DNA from: Planctomycetota bacterium
GTDB lineage: Bacteria > Planctomycetota > UBA1135
Direction of reading: 5' to 3'
Assembly: GCA_008501825.1 (NCBI GenBank)
Contig: QQUA01000006.1
Span: forward strand, 496,001-560,000
Length of the DNA stretch: 64,000 bases
Below are positions 34,757 to 43,642 of this stretch, piece after piece (position 1 is the stretch's first letter; every line of letters starts with the position of its first letter). The position numbers and the translations under genes were made by a program. The notes under the pieces are model-generated. The model ran no database searches. It worked only from the letters and a program-made list of their open reading frames with translations, and was not told where the DNA came from.

Positions 34757-35491
34757 TCAGTACTGGAAATAGGAATCAACCGTCCCATTTCCGTGGTCGT
34801 CAAATACGCCGATGCTTGTTTCCGAAGGAGGGGTAGGCAGATCGATGACCTGGTCTTGCTGGAGGATGAAGAAAATGGAGGCCGGCTCTCCTCTGTTTGG
34901 ATCCGGTGGAAGAACCGTGGCGACCATGCCTCTTACGTTCTCCATTTCAAGATGGTTGGAGTCGTAGCCAACGAAGTGAGTGATCTCTCCATCGCTTGCG
35001 TTGATGTAGGAAATTCTGGAATGGGTGTAATCGTAGACTGCAAGACAGCCATTTAAGTCGGAGACATTTTGAACTGCGGTCAGATCGCCAAATTCCTGAC
35101 CAAGGTGCAGGAGGGAAAAGGTCCAAGTCGGTTGAATGCCATCCCAGCCAGCATTGGCTAAATAGACGCAAGACAGTCCAGATTCGACAATCCGGCCAGT
35201 GAAGGCGAATTGGCTTTGAGTCATTCGAATCATGGCGATGGGCTGGAAAGTCCCCTCTGCTTGATTGGCAATGCTTTGTGCCCACCATCCTGTAGCGATT
35301 CCATGTCTGGTTGTGACAATCGATTTCGATTGCGGTGACAGCATGGATTCAAAGGTTTCCAGTCCCGTTTCTCTAATGGCGTAAGAATTGGCAATTTCGT
35401 CGGGAGCCAATTGCGGCCTAGGGATGCTGGAACGGTTCCCCAAGAAAATTGGGCAGAAGATAACCGTGGTCATGGCAAGGAAGTGAAACAT
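34757..35491 (-). CDS. Putative secreted protein of unknown function
   Basis: Up to 244 residues, with a hydrophobic N-terminus (MFHFLAMTTVIFCPIFLG); an internal ATG at 35473 would shorten it by six residues. The body contains repeated strand-turn motifs (SLLHLGQEFGDLTAVQNVSDLNGCLAVYDYTHSRI and similar) suggesting a beta-propeller or beta-sandwich, and ends with an EF-hand-like VFDDHGNGTVD. No family recognised. It lies 21 bases downstream of the phosphatase-like lipoprotein gene, so the two may form an operon. Confidence 0.6.
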   Translation of the reverse strand: MFHFLAMTTVIFCPIFLGNRSSIPRPQLAPDEIANSYAIRETGLETFESMLSPQSKSIVTTRHGIATGWWAQSIANQAEGTFQPIAMIRMTQSQFAFTGRIVESGLSCVYLANAGWDGIQPTWTFSLLHLGQEFGDLTAVQNVSDLNGCLAVYDYTHSRISYINASDGEITHFVGYDSNHLEMENVRGMVATVLPPDPNRGEPASIFFILQQDQVIDLPTPPSETSIGVFDDHGNGTVDSYFQY

Positions 35492-35512
35492 CGATTCTGT
35501 ACCGTCAGGTTT

Positions 35513-36136
35513 CTAATTCACCACGAATTGGATCGGTCTTCCGAGGAGGCCTTCTAGCGGAAGGTCGCCGAAGTTGATGGCCTTGGCGTGTTCCATGGCT
35601 TGATCCAAGCTCCATCCGTGGTGACGGACCAAATAAGCTGCCCACAAGTGGCTGGCTCGCCAGGCCACGGTGCAGTGAAGGAGAGCCTTGGTGTCGTAGC
35701 GGGCCAAAGCTTCGGCGAAGCGATCCACCGCATCCGGGTCGTAAGGGAAATCGTCTCCACCCAAGGGAATGTGTAGATATTCCATGCCCAGAGCCCGAAC
35801 TTTTTCCGCTTCGTCGAAGGGAACTCTCTGGCGGTTATCCATTTCCGCTGGAGTTCTCAGGTTCACCACCAACTGCACACCTTCTTCAGCAAAGCGTTCG
35901 AAATCTTGTTCGCTCGGTTGCCCGGCGATCCAAAGGGGGCCGGTTTGAACCAATACTTCCCGGACTTGCCAATCTTCCTGGTCCGACACGGAAGTCGGCA
36001 AGGGGAAAGGCCCTCGATTCAGACCTTGGTCACTCCATTCGGATTTAAGGTTGCCTGGATTTTGGCAACCGAGAGCCAACCCGGCCAGGAGAACCATCGA
36101 TAGGAAAGAAGAAGTTCTGTTGCGCAGGGGGAGCAT
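35513..36136 (-). CDS. Lipoprotein with DUF442/BLH-type phosphatase domain
   Basis: 207 residues. A lipoprotein signal (lipobox ALGC near residue 24) is followed by a phosphatase-like domain: WIAGQPSEQDFERFAEEGVQLVVNLRTPAEM (the family's first half), YLHIPLGGDDFPYDPDAVDRFAEAL, and the catalytic loop HCTVAWRAS. Its CX4R spacing matches the beta-lactamase-hydrolase-like (DUF442) family rather than classical CX5R phosphatases. Expected activity: phosphatase on an unknown substrate, anchored on the outer face of a membrane. The glycine usual in this loop (SGNR) is replaced by AW, so activity is not assured. Confidence 0.8.
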   Translation of the reverse strand: MLPLRNRTSSFLSMVLLAGLALGCQNPGNLKSEWSDQGLNRGPFPLPTSVSDQEDWQVREVLVQTGPLWIAGQPSEQDFERFAEEGVQLVVNLRTPAEMDNRQRVPFDEAEKVRALGMEYLHIPLGGDDFPYDPDAVDRFAEALARYDTKALLHCTVAWRASHLWAAYLVRHHGWSLDQAMEHAKAINFGDLPLEGLLGRPIQFVVN

Positions 36137-36298
36137 TGCCTTCCAGGTTACGCGACTTGGTTCAGGCTGTTAGGCCTGTGCTCTCGAGTTATTTTGGATT
36201 TTGTTTCCTGTAAAACAAGAATTCCCAAGATTCTCGTTCAGGGGAAGCATTCATCGCGTTACCGCTTTTGTCCCCCTGAGAGCAACCACTCAACACAA

Positions 36299-37456
36299 AT
36301 GTCTAAACGAACTTCTTCTGTTGCAGGATGTTTCATCCTGTTTGCCTTTCTCGCGCTTCCCTTCGCTTTTGCCGAACAGGGCGAGGCGCCAGTAACCACA
36401 GCGAAAACGGCGGATCCCGGTCCTCCGCAGCCGCACCCTTGCGTAACTTACCCTAGGAATTTGTTTTGTTGGGCCATCTCGGACTTGGATCGTAGCGATC
36501 TTCGTCTGTTGAATCCGAAAACGCCGTCTGAAGTCACCATTGAGTTCGAAGTAGTGAATTGGACCGGAGAGGACGTCTACGGGATTGATTTGGAGATCTT
36601 TGATTTGCCCGGAGCTTGGACGAAAGATCGGTGGCCGCGCTTTTCTTCGGCCTTCGTGGATCAGGACGGCAGGCCGCTAGACGGGGACCAACCTCCCCAT
36701 GGCAACCTGGATTTGGATAACGATTGGATCGTGGATCCGATAGTTAGCACAGATACCAAAATTCGGTATTGGTTTGGTAGTCAGGGAACTCCGATTCCTC
36801 ATCGAAGCAGTACCCAGAATGGAGTAACCTACGATGGTTTGGCGGATCCGGATTTTTGGTCTGCTCCCGTAAATGACGCCGTGGCGGCTCTGGTCGAAAT
36901 GATTCCAGGGGCGACATTCGTGCAGCACAGTAGTTGTGATATTGAAATCGTAGTGCCGGATCCCTTAACTCCCGACGATGGCGATAACGTTCTGGACGGC
37001 TTCGCATTCACGGTTCGCTACTGGAACCACTTAGAAGGCTTCGCCTTGAATTGGACGTTCTTGGACGCAAATGGAGATCCTATTGGCGAAAGTCAAACTT
37101 GCAGTATTCAGGGAGATCCCTTTGGCTTTGGCGTCCTCGCCCTTCTTCGATTGGAGTCGCTGGAGCCGGAAACCAGCCTGAATCCGTTGTTTGACATTAA
37201 TAACTGCAATCCGTTCCTGATCAACACCGGTTGGAATCCGCCGGGAAATCAGGACGAAAACATAGATAGCCCTTTGTTCTTTTTGGAAGATGAAGATGTA
37301 AACGGAATCGATCAATATCCTTTCCACCCGATCCCTTACAACTTCTTTCCCACTCCGGGAGTGAACAATCCATTAGGGACCTTCATCTTGTTTGAACCGG
37401 CCGCTTCGGTCACCGCGGGGATTGACTTCTTCGCGTCCAGTGCCGGAGCCAGTTGA
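36299..37456 (+). CDS. Secreted protein of unknown function
   Basis: 385 residues. The ATG at 36299 is preferred over an upstream in-frame codon at 36194 because it starts a clean signal peptide (SSVAGCFILFAFLALPFAFAEQG). The mature protein has a beta-sandwich appearance (VTIEFEVVNWTGEDVYGIDLEIFDLPG, DGFAFTVRYWNHLEGFALNWTFLD) with many aspartate-asparagine turns that may bind calcium (DLDNDWIVD, DGDNVLDG). No family recognised. Followed by a long hairpin at 37472. Confidence 0.7.
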   Translation: MSKRTSSVAGCFILFAFLALPFAFAEQGEAPVTTAKTADPGPPQPHPCVTYPRNLFCWAISDLDRSDLRLLNPKTPSEVTIEFEVVNWTGEDVYGIDLEIFDLPGAWTKDRWPRFSSAFVDQDGRPLDGDQPPHGNLDLDNDWIVDPIVSTDTKIRYWFGSQGTPIPHRSSTQNGVTYDGLADPDFWSAPVNDAVAALVEMIPGATFVQHSSCDIEIVVPDPLTPDDGDNVLDGFAFTVRYWNHLEGFALNWTFLDANGDPIGESQTCSIQGDPFGFGVLALLRLESLEPETSLNPLFDINNCNPFLINTGWNPPGNQDENIDSPLFFLEDEDVNGIDQYPFHPIPYNFFPTPGVNNPLGTFILFEPAASVTAGIDFFASSAGAS

Positions 37457-37471
37457 TAGCCTCGTTTCCTG

Positions 37472-37503
37472 GTCGTCCCCCTTGGTTATCCAAGGAGGAC
37501 GAC
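37472..37503 (+). terminator. Long hairpin, probable terminator
   Basis: A 14-bp stem with one mismatch (37472-37485 with 37490-37503) closes a TTAT loop, 15 bases after the stop at 37456. The following bases (tgattctatt) are only weakly T-rich, so termination is likely but not certain. Confidence 0.55.
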
Positions 37504-37690
37504 TGATTCTATTGCTCCAATGCTAGGAAGTCGCAATATCCCGGACCTCGAAAGCTTGTTTTTATCGAGCCGTCACCTTGAAAATGAAGCCAATCCGTTG
37601 CAGAATTGAAGTGGTCAAGGGTGGCCAACGCTTGACGGAATTTTCCAGGGGCTTTTAAGTCCAAAAACCGTTCTCGTACCGTTCATTGCA

Positions 37691-39292
37691 ATGAGGTTTT
37701 TTCTTCGAGTTTTCGACATCAACTCTTCACGACGTTGGATTTCAATTTTGGGCGCTCTGCCGGCGATCAGTGCGCTTTCCCTCGCGGCCGGTGCTCAGGA
37801 AACTCCGATTGATTTAGCGGAAGGGCAAGCACGCAGGCCTAAGGTCGTTGAAGCTCAAGTTCAAGGCTATCGCCCTTACCCTTTTCTTGCGGAGTGGGCT
37901 GAGGGAAGAAATTCGCCCGACGTTCATCTATCTCCCTTAAGTTCCATAGAGATTCATCTTGCAGGGCTGGTCTATCCCGCTGAGTATTCCATTCAACTCA
38001 AATATTGGGATCAAGAAAGTGTTTTTCATGAGCTTGAACCGACCTTGCGGACCCCAAAGTCGATCTCGGTACCTCTAAACCCATTGGGTAAGGTTAACTT
38101 CCACCAGGTTTGGCCTCATCAGCCACTGGATCTCCGATTGAAGGGGCCTGAGGATCGAACGTTGCCTCTTGGAACGGGAATTGTTCTCCAGCCAGGAATG
38201 ACGTTCAATGCTCAATTTTCAATCGTGCGTGATTTCCAACTTCAAGTCTTCGGCCCAAATGGATCCCCGGTTGGGGATGGGACTTCCGTCTACTTTTCTC
38301 TTTCCAAGTACCTTCACGATGATGAGCTGAAATCTATTGGAATCGGCAGTCAAGCCTTTGAATTTCGAAGAGTTGGCTATGCGGGAAAGGTCCGCGGTGG
38401 CTTGCTTACGATTCCACTGATTGTGCAAGGTCAATGGAGCGCTTTGGTGAGCCCTGCACAAGGGGAGGTCGCGGACCTTAGTGGGGCGGGCTTGTCTCAA
38501 TTCATCGCCTCCGGAACAGGAAGTGCCGTCGTTCATTTGCCTAAATGGCTGGCGCCGGAAAAAGCCGACTCCTGGACCGTAAGCGATAAGTTTGGAAATC
38601 CTATTTCCGGCGCCATCGCCTTGGCCAGAAGTCCAGGCTGCTCATGGCCGGTGACAGTTCGAACCGATCAGAATGGCAGGTTTTCTTTGCCGGGAGCGAA
38701 ACAGGGATGGCTTCTGTCTCTGACTCCGCCATTGAGGCGCGGTGATTTGGGAGTCTTTGACGTGGACACCAGGTCTGATCCTGATCGACTTCTCACGATG
38801 CCTTCAGGAAGACCTCTTAGCATCAAGTCTTCGAATTCAAGCTCAGATCCAATTCATCCTTTAGCGGTATTCACCATAAATGGAAACATTCGGACAGCCA
38901 ACGTGAGTGAATCCGAGCAAGGAACGTATCTGAAAGTCGATTGGGCACCGCCGGGCCATTACGTTTTTCTCGGGATTGATTCCGACAGCAAGATGCACTT
39001 CGTGGTTTTCGAGCATTACCCTGAACTCAATCGGGCGCCTTCCGAAGTGCTAAGAAAGAAGGCGAACACCGGAGAGCTTAGGATTCAGCTTCCTGGTGCC
39101 CGGGAGGTTTACGAGATCAACTGTTTCTCCAATGGCCTTCCGTTTTGGAAAAGTCACGGTTTGGGAGGACAGGAAATCCAGATCATCGCCCCCTTGGGAG
39201 AGGTGGAGATCGCGATCTCTTCCTTTGCCGAACCGGAAAGGAGGACTGCCGTTTTTCTAAGCCGGAGGCTGGGTACCCGAGTTTTCCTCTAA
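37691..39292 (+). CDS. Secreted protein with carboxypeptidase-regulatory-like domain
   Basis: 533 residues with an N-terminal signal peptide (ILGALPAISALSLAAGAQ). Around residues 295-345 a segment SDKFGNPISGAIALA ... RTDQNGRFSLPGA fits a carboxypeptidase regulatory-like / transthyretin-like beta-sandwich, and similar short strand segments precede and follow. No protease motif is visible. Likely extracellular or surface-exposed. It converges with the GH57-type gene (one base between stops). A 234-base gap upstream contains the hairpin at 37472 and otherwise nothing recognisable. Confidence 0.65.
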   Translation: MRFFLRVFDINSSRRWISILGALPAISALSLAAGAQETPIDLAEGQARRPKVVEAQVQGYRPYPFLAEWAEGRNSPDVHLSPLSSIEIHLAGLVYPAEYSIQLKYWDQESVFHELEPTLRTPKSISVPLNPLGKVNFHQVWPHQPLDLRLKGPEDRTLPLGTGIVLQPGMTFNAQFSIVRDFQLQVFGPNGSPVGDGTSVYFSLSKYLHDDELKSIGIGSQAFEFRRVGYAGKVRGGLLTIPLIVQGQWSALVSPAQGEVADLSGAGLSQFIASGTGSAVVHLPKWLAPEKADSWTVSDKFGNPISGAIALARSPGCSWPVTVRTDQNGRFSLPGAKQGWLLSLTPPLRRGDLGVFDVDTRSDPDRLLTMPSGRPLSIKSSNSSSDPIHPLAVFTINGNIRTANVSESEQGTYLKVDWAPPGHYVFLGIDSDSKMHFVVFEHYPELNRAPSEVLRKKANTGELRIQLPGAREVYEINCFSNGLPFWKSHGLGGQEIQIIAPLGEVEIAISSFAEPERRTAVFLSRRLGTRVFL

Positions 39293-39293
39293 C

Positions 39294-42185
39294 TCATTGC
39301 GCTGGAAAAAAGACCCACTTGTTCTTGCGCAAGGTGGTCAGGTCAACGGAAAGGAACTCGATTCCGTCCAAGTTGCCGTCGCCGTTGACGGTTTGATCAA
39401 TTTGCCGATTCGGATCCAAGACTCCGTTGTCTTGAGTGTCGTAAAGGCCAACGGCTAAATAGAGGACGTTGGGAATCGAGCCCAATTCCTGCTTCAGATT
39501 CAGGCTGCCTTCCAGAATGCTGTCCGCCATGATTTCGGTGTATCCGGTGGCGTCAGTCCAGGTGACGTAGCCGTTGCTTTCCTCGTTGGCGAGATAGGCA
39601 TCCCACTGGGCTACTTGGCCGCCCTTTGCCCAAGGAGACAAACGAAGATTGCCGGGATTTTCGGCGACGAACACGAAGCGGTCCTTGCCGGCGGCCGGTT
39701 CCGTGGCGAGGTACAAAATGTCTCCCTTCAATCCCGCCCAAAGGTTTACGCCGTTGTTGCTGGCCAGCAAGGTGGCGTCCGGATCCAAGTGGCCGTCGAT
39801 TTGCCAACGGGGGTCGTCACTTCCGGGGACGACGTCGAAGTGCCAATCTTGACCGCCGTTGTTGTCCCAATTTCCGGCGCCGTCGTGAAAAACCATGTCC
39901 AACTGATCGGCATTATCGGGAACCGGAACCACCACCTCCCAACGTCCCGAACCGGTGTTGAAGCTCATTTGCGGATCGTTCGGTTCTACCCACGCCCAGT
40001 TGTTGATACCGATATGTAGAAATACCTGCGAGGCCGTGGCCAGCGGACCGCCGGAGGCGTCGTATCGAATCGCCACCGGTTGTCCGGTTCGCGCCGGATC
40101 CGGGCTGATTTCCACTGCGTCGTTGCCGTTACCGCCACCTTGGCCGTCTCCCGCCCAAACGTGTTGAATAGGGCCGCGGCGAACGTTGCCCTGATTGTCG
40201 ACAGCTTCAATGTAGTAATCCACCAGCTTTTCTCGGATGCCGGTGACTTCGACGTAATATTGATCGGCGATTCGTTGCGGCATTTCAAAGAAGTTGATCG
40301 AGCCGTCGTTGAAGAAATTCCAATCGGGAAACGGGCGGGCGGACATAGTCAAGTTTTGCCAAGCTCCCACTTCCGCGCCGCCGGCATAAGTTTCATTTTG
40401 AAAACTGGATAAGGGATTGGTGCCGTCTTGGTCGATGCGGTATTTCAACGTTACCGATTGCAGTCCGGAAACATCGTGAATAAACGTCCAAACCCAGAAA
40501 TCGCCGTCGTCTTGGTATTCCTGATATCCCCACTGAGGGCCGAAGTTCACCGATCCGGGGTTCCAAGGGTGCCGCTGCGGAGTCCAAATCGTCGGTGGAG
40601 TCCGGTCGGTTCCACCGCCGCTCAGGATGCTGTTGGTGTGCTGCCAAGCTTCGTTGCAAGCGATGGTCGGCTTCACCTCCATGTCGAGAGAAGTGCCGTA
40701 ATACATGAAGCCTGAATTCAAGGCGCCCAAGAAATAATGCCAAGCCCGTTCGGCGTCATTGCTGGCCGACCAGGGATAAAGAATGCGGTCGATGTTGACG
40801 CTGCCGCCGGCGTCCAGCCAAACTTGTTCGGCGGTATCGACGTGATTTTGGCAAGCCGTAATCACCGCCCAATTGCGAATGTCTTCGGCCCAACCATTGG
40901 CGATGTCGATTTCTCCGGCTCCGTTCACCGGTGGCCAGTTCCAATTCAGAAACTGGGGAGAACCGAAATCCCCATCGGCGTTTACCCAAGCTCCGTCTTC
41001 CACATGAACGTAATCATTGGCCGGAACCGGGTGATCGCGAAGGTATTCTTCCACCATGGTGGCGTGATAGCCGGAGCTTTGGGCGCTTTGCACGAAGTTC
41101 GGCACCGCATCCATGTAATAGCTGTAGCCGCCGCCCCAGTTGTTGTCGCCGTCATGAGCCAGCACCACTAGCATTGGACGGCTTGGGTCGTTCTTGGTTT
41201 GGAGGGTGTCGAAGGCGCCAAGACCCAAAGGGCTGTAGCCGTCGCGCCAGCCTAAAGACTGGGAGCAAGGCACGACCACGATGGAATGCAATTGCCCGGT
41301 GTTCGGATCGACGTAGCCGGCGCGATGAGGAGTGAAAGCGAACGGAAAAGCTTCCGCCGGACCACAACCTCGAGAAATGCTTTCACGGTAATAATCTCCC
41401 TGAGCCGGATTCAATTGATCGGCTTGATTCGGCGGATCGCAATTGATGCCCCCGGAACCGAACACCACCGGAAAATCGGTGCAGGCGCGGCTGATCTTTT
41501 CGCCGCTGACGAAACACCATTCGATGCCTTCCTGTTCCAGGATCGGAATCAAACGAGTGGAAAAGGCCATTTCCGGCGGGAAGAAGCCTTTGGATTGGCC
41601 TGGATGGCTTCCCCAGGCATCGTCGTAGACCGCCTTATAAAGTTGGATCTCTTTGCGGATGGTCGAGTCGTCCAAAAGCGGCAATAGCGGATGATGAAAG
41701 GGGAAAACCACCAGATCGCAACGAGGCACCGATTGACCGGAAGTCGTCCAGCCTCGAGCTTCGCGATAGCTGGAATACCAAGTCGGGCTGTATCCAAGCT
41801 GCCAAGCTCCTCCCAAGGATTGCAGGTTTTCAATCAAACCGCCGGAATAAGAAACTTGGGCGCCGGCTTCCGGGTAGCCGCGAATGGCGTTGATCGAATC
41901 GCGCACCCGCCACTGATAAGCGGCGACGCGATCCGGCACCGAAAAAATGGCACGCAGATCGTTTTCCGGATGAGCGGCGCCGCCGTCGGTCTGTTGAATT
42001 GATTCCCAGGCTCTTTCGTAACGGTCGTCACCGAAGACCTGCTGATCCGGCCAATAGATCGGCTGCTCCATGTGCCACAGATAGCTGAAATGGACTTTTT
42101 CGTTTTGGGCCGGGGCCTCAACCGAGAGCGTGCAAAGGCCCAGGACGGAAAGCAGCAAAGAGAGCAGGGGACGGGGATTAGGCAT
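39294..42185 (-). CDS. Secreted GH57-type glycosidase-like protein with starch-binding module
   Basis: 963 residues. The ATG at 42185 is chosen over an in-frame codon 100 residues upstream because it opens a clean signal peptide (LLSLLLSVLGLCTLSVEAPAQ). The catalytic part (about 30-480) has GH57-like landmarks: HMEQPIYWP at the N-terminus (HxHQP region), FHHPLLPLLDD, KGFFPPEMAFS, and WCFVSGEK. Residues about 690-800 look like a CBM25-type starch-binding module (DAVEISPDPARTGQPVAIRYDA, VFLHIGINNWAW, VVVPVPDNADQLDMVFHDG). The C-terminus (about 820-963) is a further beta domain. Likely action: extracellular degradation or binding of alpha-glucan. Catalytic Glu and Asp were not confirmed. It is divergent from the ECF/FecR group. 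Confidence 0.78.
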   Translation of the reverse strand: MPNPRPLLSLLLSVLGLCTLSVEAPAQNEKVHFSYLWHMEQPIYWPDQQVFGDDRYERAWESIQQTDGGAAHPENDLRAIFSVPDRVAAYQWRVRDSINAIRGYPEAGAQVSYSGGLIENLQSLGGAWQLGYSPTWYSSYREARGWTTSGQSVPRCDLVVFPFHHPLLPLLDDSTIRKEIQLYKAVYDDAWGSHPGQSKGFFPPEMAFSTRLIPILEQEGIEWCFVSGEKISRACTDFPVVFGSGGINCDPPNQADQLNPAQGDYYRESISRGCGPAEAFPFAFTPHRAGYVDPNTGQLHSIVVVPCSQSLGWRDGYSPLGLGAFDTLQTKNDPSRPMLVVLAHDGDNNWGGGYSYYMDAVPNFVQSAQSSGYHATMVEEYLRDHPVPANDYVHVEDGAWVNADGDFGSPQFLNWNWPPVNGAGEIDIANGWAEDIRNWAVITACQNHVDTAEQVWLDAGGSVNIDRILYPWSASNDAERAWHYFLGALNSGFMYYGTSLDMEVKPTIACNEAWQHTNSILSGGGTDRTPPTIWTPQRHPWNPGSVNFGPQWGYQEYQDDGDFWVWTFIHDVSGLQSVTLKYRIDQDGTNPLSSFQNETYAGGAEVGAWQNLTMSARPFPDWNFFNDGSINFFEMPQRIADQYYVEVTGIREKLVDYYIEAVDNQGNVRRGPIQHVWAGDGQGGGNGNDAVEISPDPARTGQPVAIRYDASGGPLATASQVFLHIGINNWAWVEPNDPQMSFNTGSGRWEVVVPVPDNADQLDMVFHDGAGNWDNNGGQDWHFDVVPGSDDPRWQIDGHLDPDATLLASNNGVNLWAGLKGDILYLATEPAAGKDRFVFVAENPGNLRLSPWAKGGQVAQWDAYLANEESNGYVTWTDATGYTEIMADSILEGSLNLKQELGSIPNVLYLAVGLYDTQDNGVLDPNRQIDQTVNGDGNLDGIEFLSVDLTTLRKNKWVFFPAQ

Positions 42186-42339
42186 GCTTGAAAGGATTTC
42201 GGGGAACCTCAGCAGTTTAGCAAGCAGGCCGGTCGATCCTCGCTCCCTCAAAAATTTCGGAATCGTGGTTAACAAATCCGATTTTGGCATCCCTGGTACT
42301 GCACAAGCCGGCCATGGGGGCCGGCGCCAAGGAGACAGC

Positions 42340-43071
42340 ATGATCGGGATTCCTTTGCTTGGATTGGCCCTTCTACTGCCTGCTTCGAGTTTCGAGCGGG
42401 AAACCAAGGATTTCGCATTTCCGGATCGCCTCGCTTTCGCCGGGCCGCCGGCGGTGTGCTTCCCCCTCGACATTGGCAAAGCCAAAAGCCTGCCCTGGGG
42501 CGAAAACGGTTGGGATGGGCAAAAGGGCTACGCTCTGACCCAGGTGATCCCGGACACTTTGGTGATCTTGGAAAAGTCTTCGGAGCCGATAGTCCATATG
42601 GAGACTTTGCGCCGGGCTTGCCTCTACCTCGCCCGGTCTATAGACAACCGACTCGGCGACGCCTTGGCCCACCAGCTTCTTTCCCATTTGAAGTCCCGTG
42701 TCTTGGAAACGCTGTGGTCCAAATCCAAGCTCAGCCAACATCAACAGGCTCTGATTTGGTTAGATCTCGGCTATGCCCAAGGAGTCTTCAGCCAGTACGG
42801 CAAGGGGCCGCAGGAAAATCCGGCCGGTGCCCTGGCCAAAGCAGCGGCTTTGAATCCACAGGATGGGGCGATTCGCCTTGGAGTGGCCTTGGCCGGTTGG
42901 GATCTTCGCCAGCCCTTCGATAACCCGCCTCGGGTTCATTTGTTGGCTGCCGCCAAAGCCGCGGGGAAAGACCAGCCCTTGCTGCGCCGAAACTTGCTGG
43001 CCACCGCAGGGGCGCTGCTTGGGACCGATTCTTATGATGAACTCCTTGCCAAACTTTCCCGAAGCGAATGA
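42340..43071 (+). CDS. Putative exported helical protein of unknown function
   Basis: 243 residues from the ATG at 42340, which has a strong Shine-Dalgarno sequence (AAGGAGACAGC). The N-terminus is a short signal-like stretch (MIGIPLLGLALLLPASSF). Residues about 80-240 are helical with a TPR-like look (ALIWLDLGYAQGVFSQYG, GALAKAAALNPQDGAIRLGVALAG). Its 3' end overlaps the frame of the ECF sigma factor downstream, so the three genes 42340-44634 form a tight operon. Function unknown; possibly a sensor accessory of the sigma/anti-sigma pair. Confidence 0.7.
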   Translation: MIGIPLLGLALLLPASSFERETKDFAFPDRLAFAGPPAVCFPLDIGKAKSLPWGENGWDGQKGYALTQVIPDTLVILEKSSEPIVHMETLRRACLYLARSIDNRLGDALAHQLLSHLKSRVLETLWSKSKLSQHQQALIWLDLGYAQGVFSQYGKGPQENPAGALAKAAALNPQDGAIRLGVALAGWDLRQPFDNPPRVHLLAAAKAAGKDQPLLRRNLLATAGALLGTDSYDELLAKLSRSE

Positions 43072-43642
43072 GGATCCGCCCGCCCGGTTGGGATCGATCG
43101 GTCCTGACCGGGCTCGGCTGGTGCCTTGGCCTATGCGGGAAGCGGCCCTAGCCCGGCGGGCGCGACAAGGCGACCGCCAAGCTTTCCAGGACCTTTACCA
43201 GGCCCAAGCGCCCAGGATCCATGCCCTCTTGCTGGGCGAAGTCGAGGCCAGCCAGGTGGAAGACCTCGTTCAAGAAGTCTTCCTAACCGCCTGGCGAGAT
43301 TTGCAAATGCTGCAGGACGACGAAAAGTTCAGTGCATGGTTGGCCGGCATCGCTCGGAACCGGGCCCGCCAGGCTCGGCGAAAGAACAAGCGTCGTCCAT
43401 TGTCTTTGGTGCAGGAGCCTTCCGGAAAGGAAGCCCAGGATGCGCCGGGACTCAATCTGTTGGCTCACCTGCGGGAGTTGCCCGAGGCCTATCGGGAAAC
43501 TCTTTTGCTGCGTTTGGTGGAGGGCTATTCCGGCCACCAAATCGCCCAACTGACCGGGCTGAGCCCGGGCTCGGTGAGAGTGAATCTTCATCGCGGCATG
43601 AAGTTGCTGCGGCAGCGCCTGCAACAGGAGGGTTGGCCGTGA
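43034..43642 (+). CDS. ECF-type RNA polymerase sigma factor
   Basis: About 202 residues if started at the ATG at 43034; ATGs at 43037 and 43133 are alternatives, and none has a clear ribosome binding site. Region 2: ARRARQGDRQAFQDLYQAQAP then VEDLVQEVFLTAWRDL. Region 4: LPEAYRETLLLRLVEGYSGHQIAQLTGLSPGSVRVNLHRGMKLLRQRL with the helix-turn-helix. There is no region 3. The GTG of the FecR gene overlaps its stop by four bases, a translationally coupled sigma/anti-sigma pair. It probably controls the local secreted and glycan genes, inferred from position. Confidence 0.92.
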   Translation: MMNSLPNFPEANEDPPARLGSIGPDRARLVPWPMREAALARRARQGDRQAFQDLYQAQAPRIHALLLGEVEASQVEDLVQEVFLTAWRDLQMLQDDEKFSAWLAGIARNRARQARRKNKRRPLSLVQEPSGKEAQDAPGLNLLAHLRELPEAYRETLLLRLVEGYSGHQIAQLTGLSPGSVRVNLHRGMKLLRQRLQQEGWP

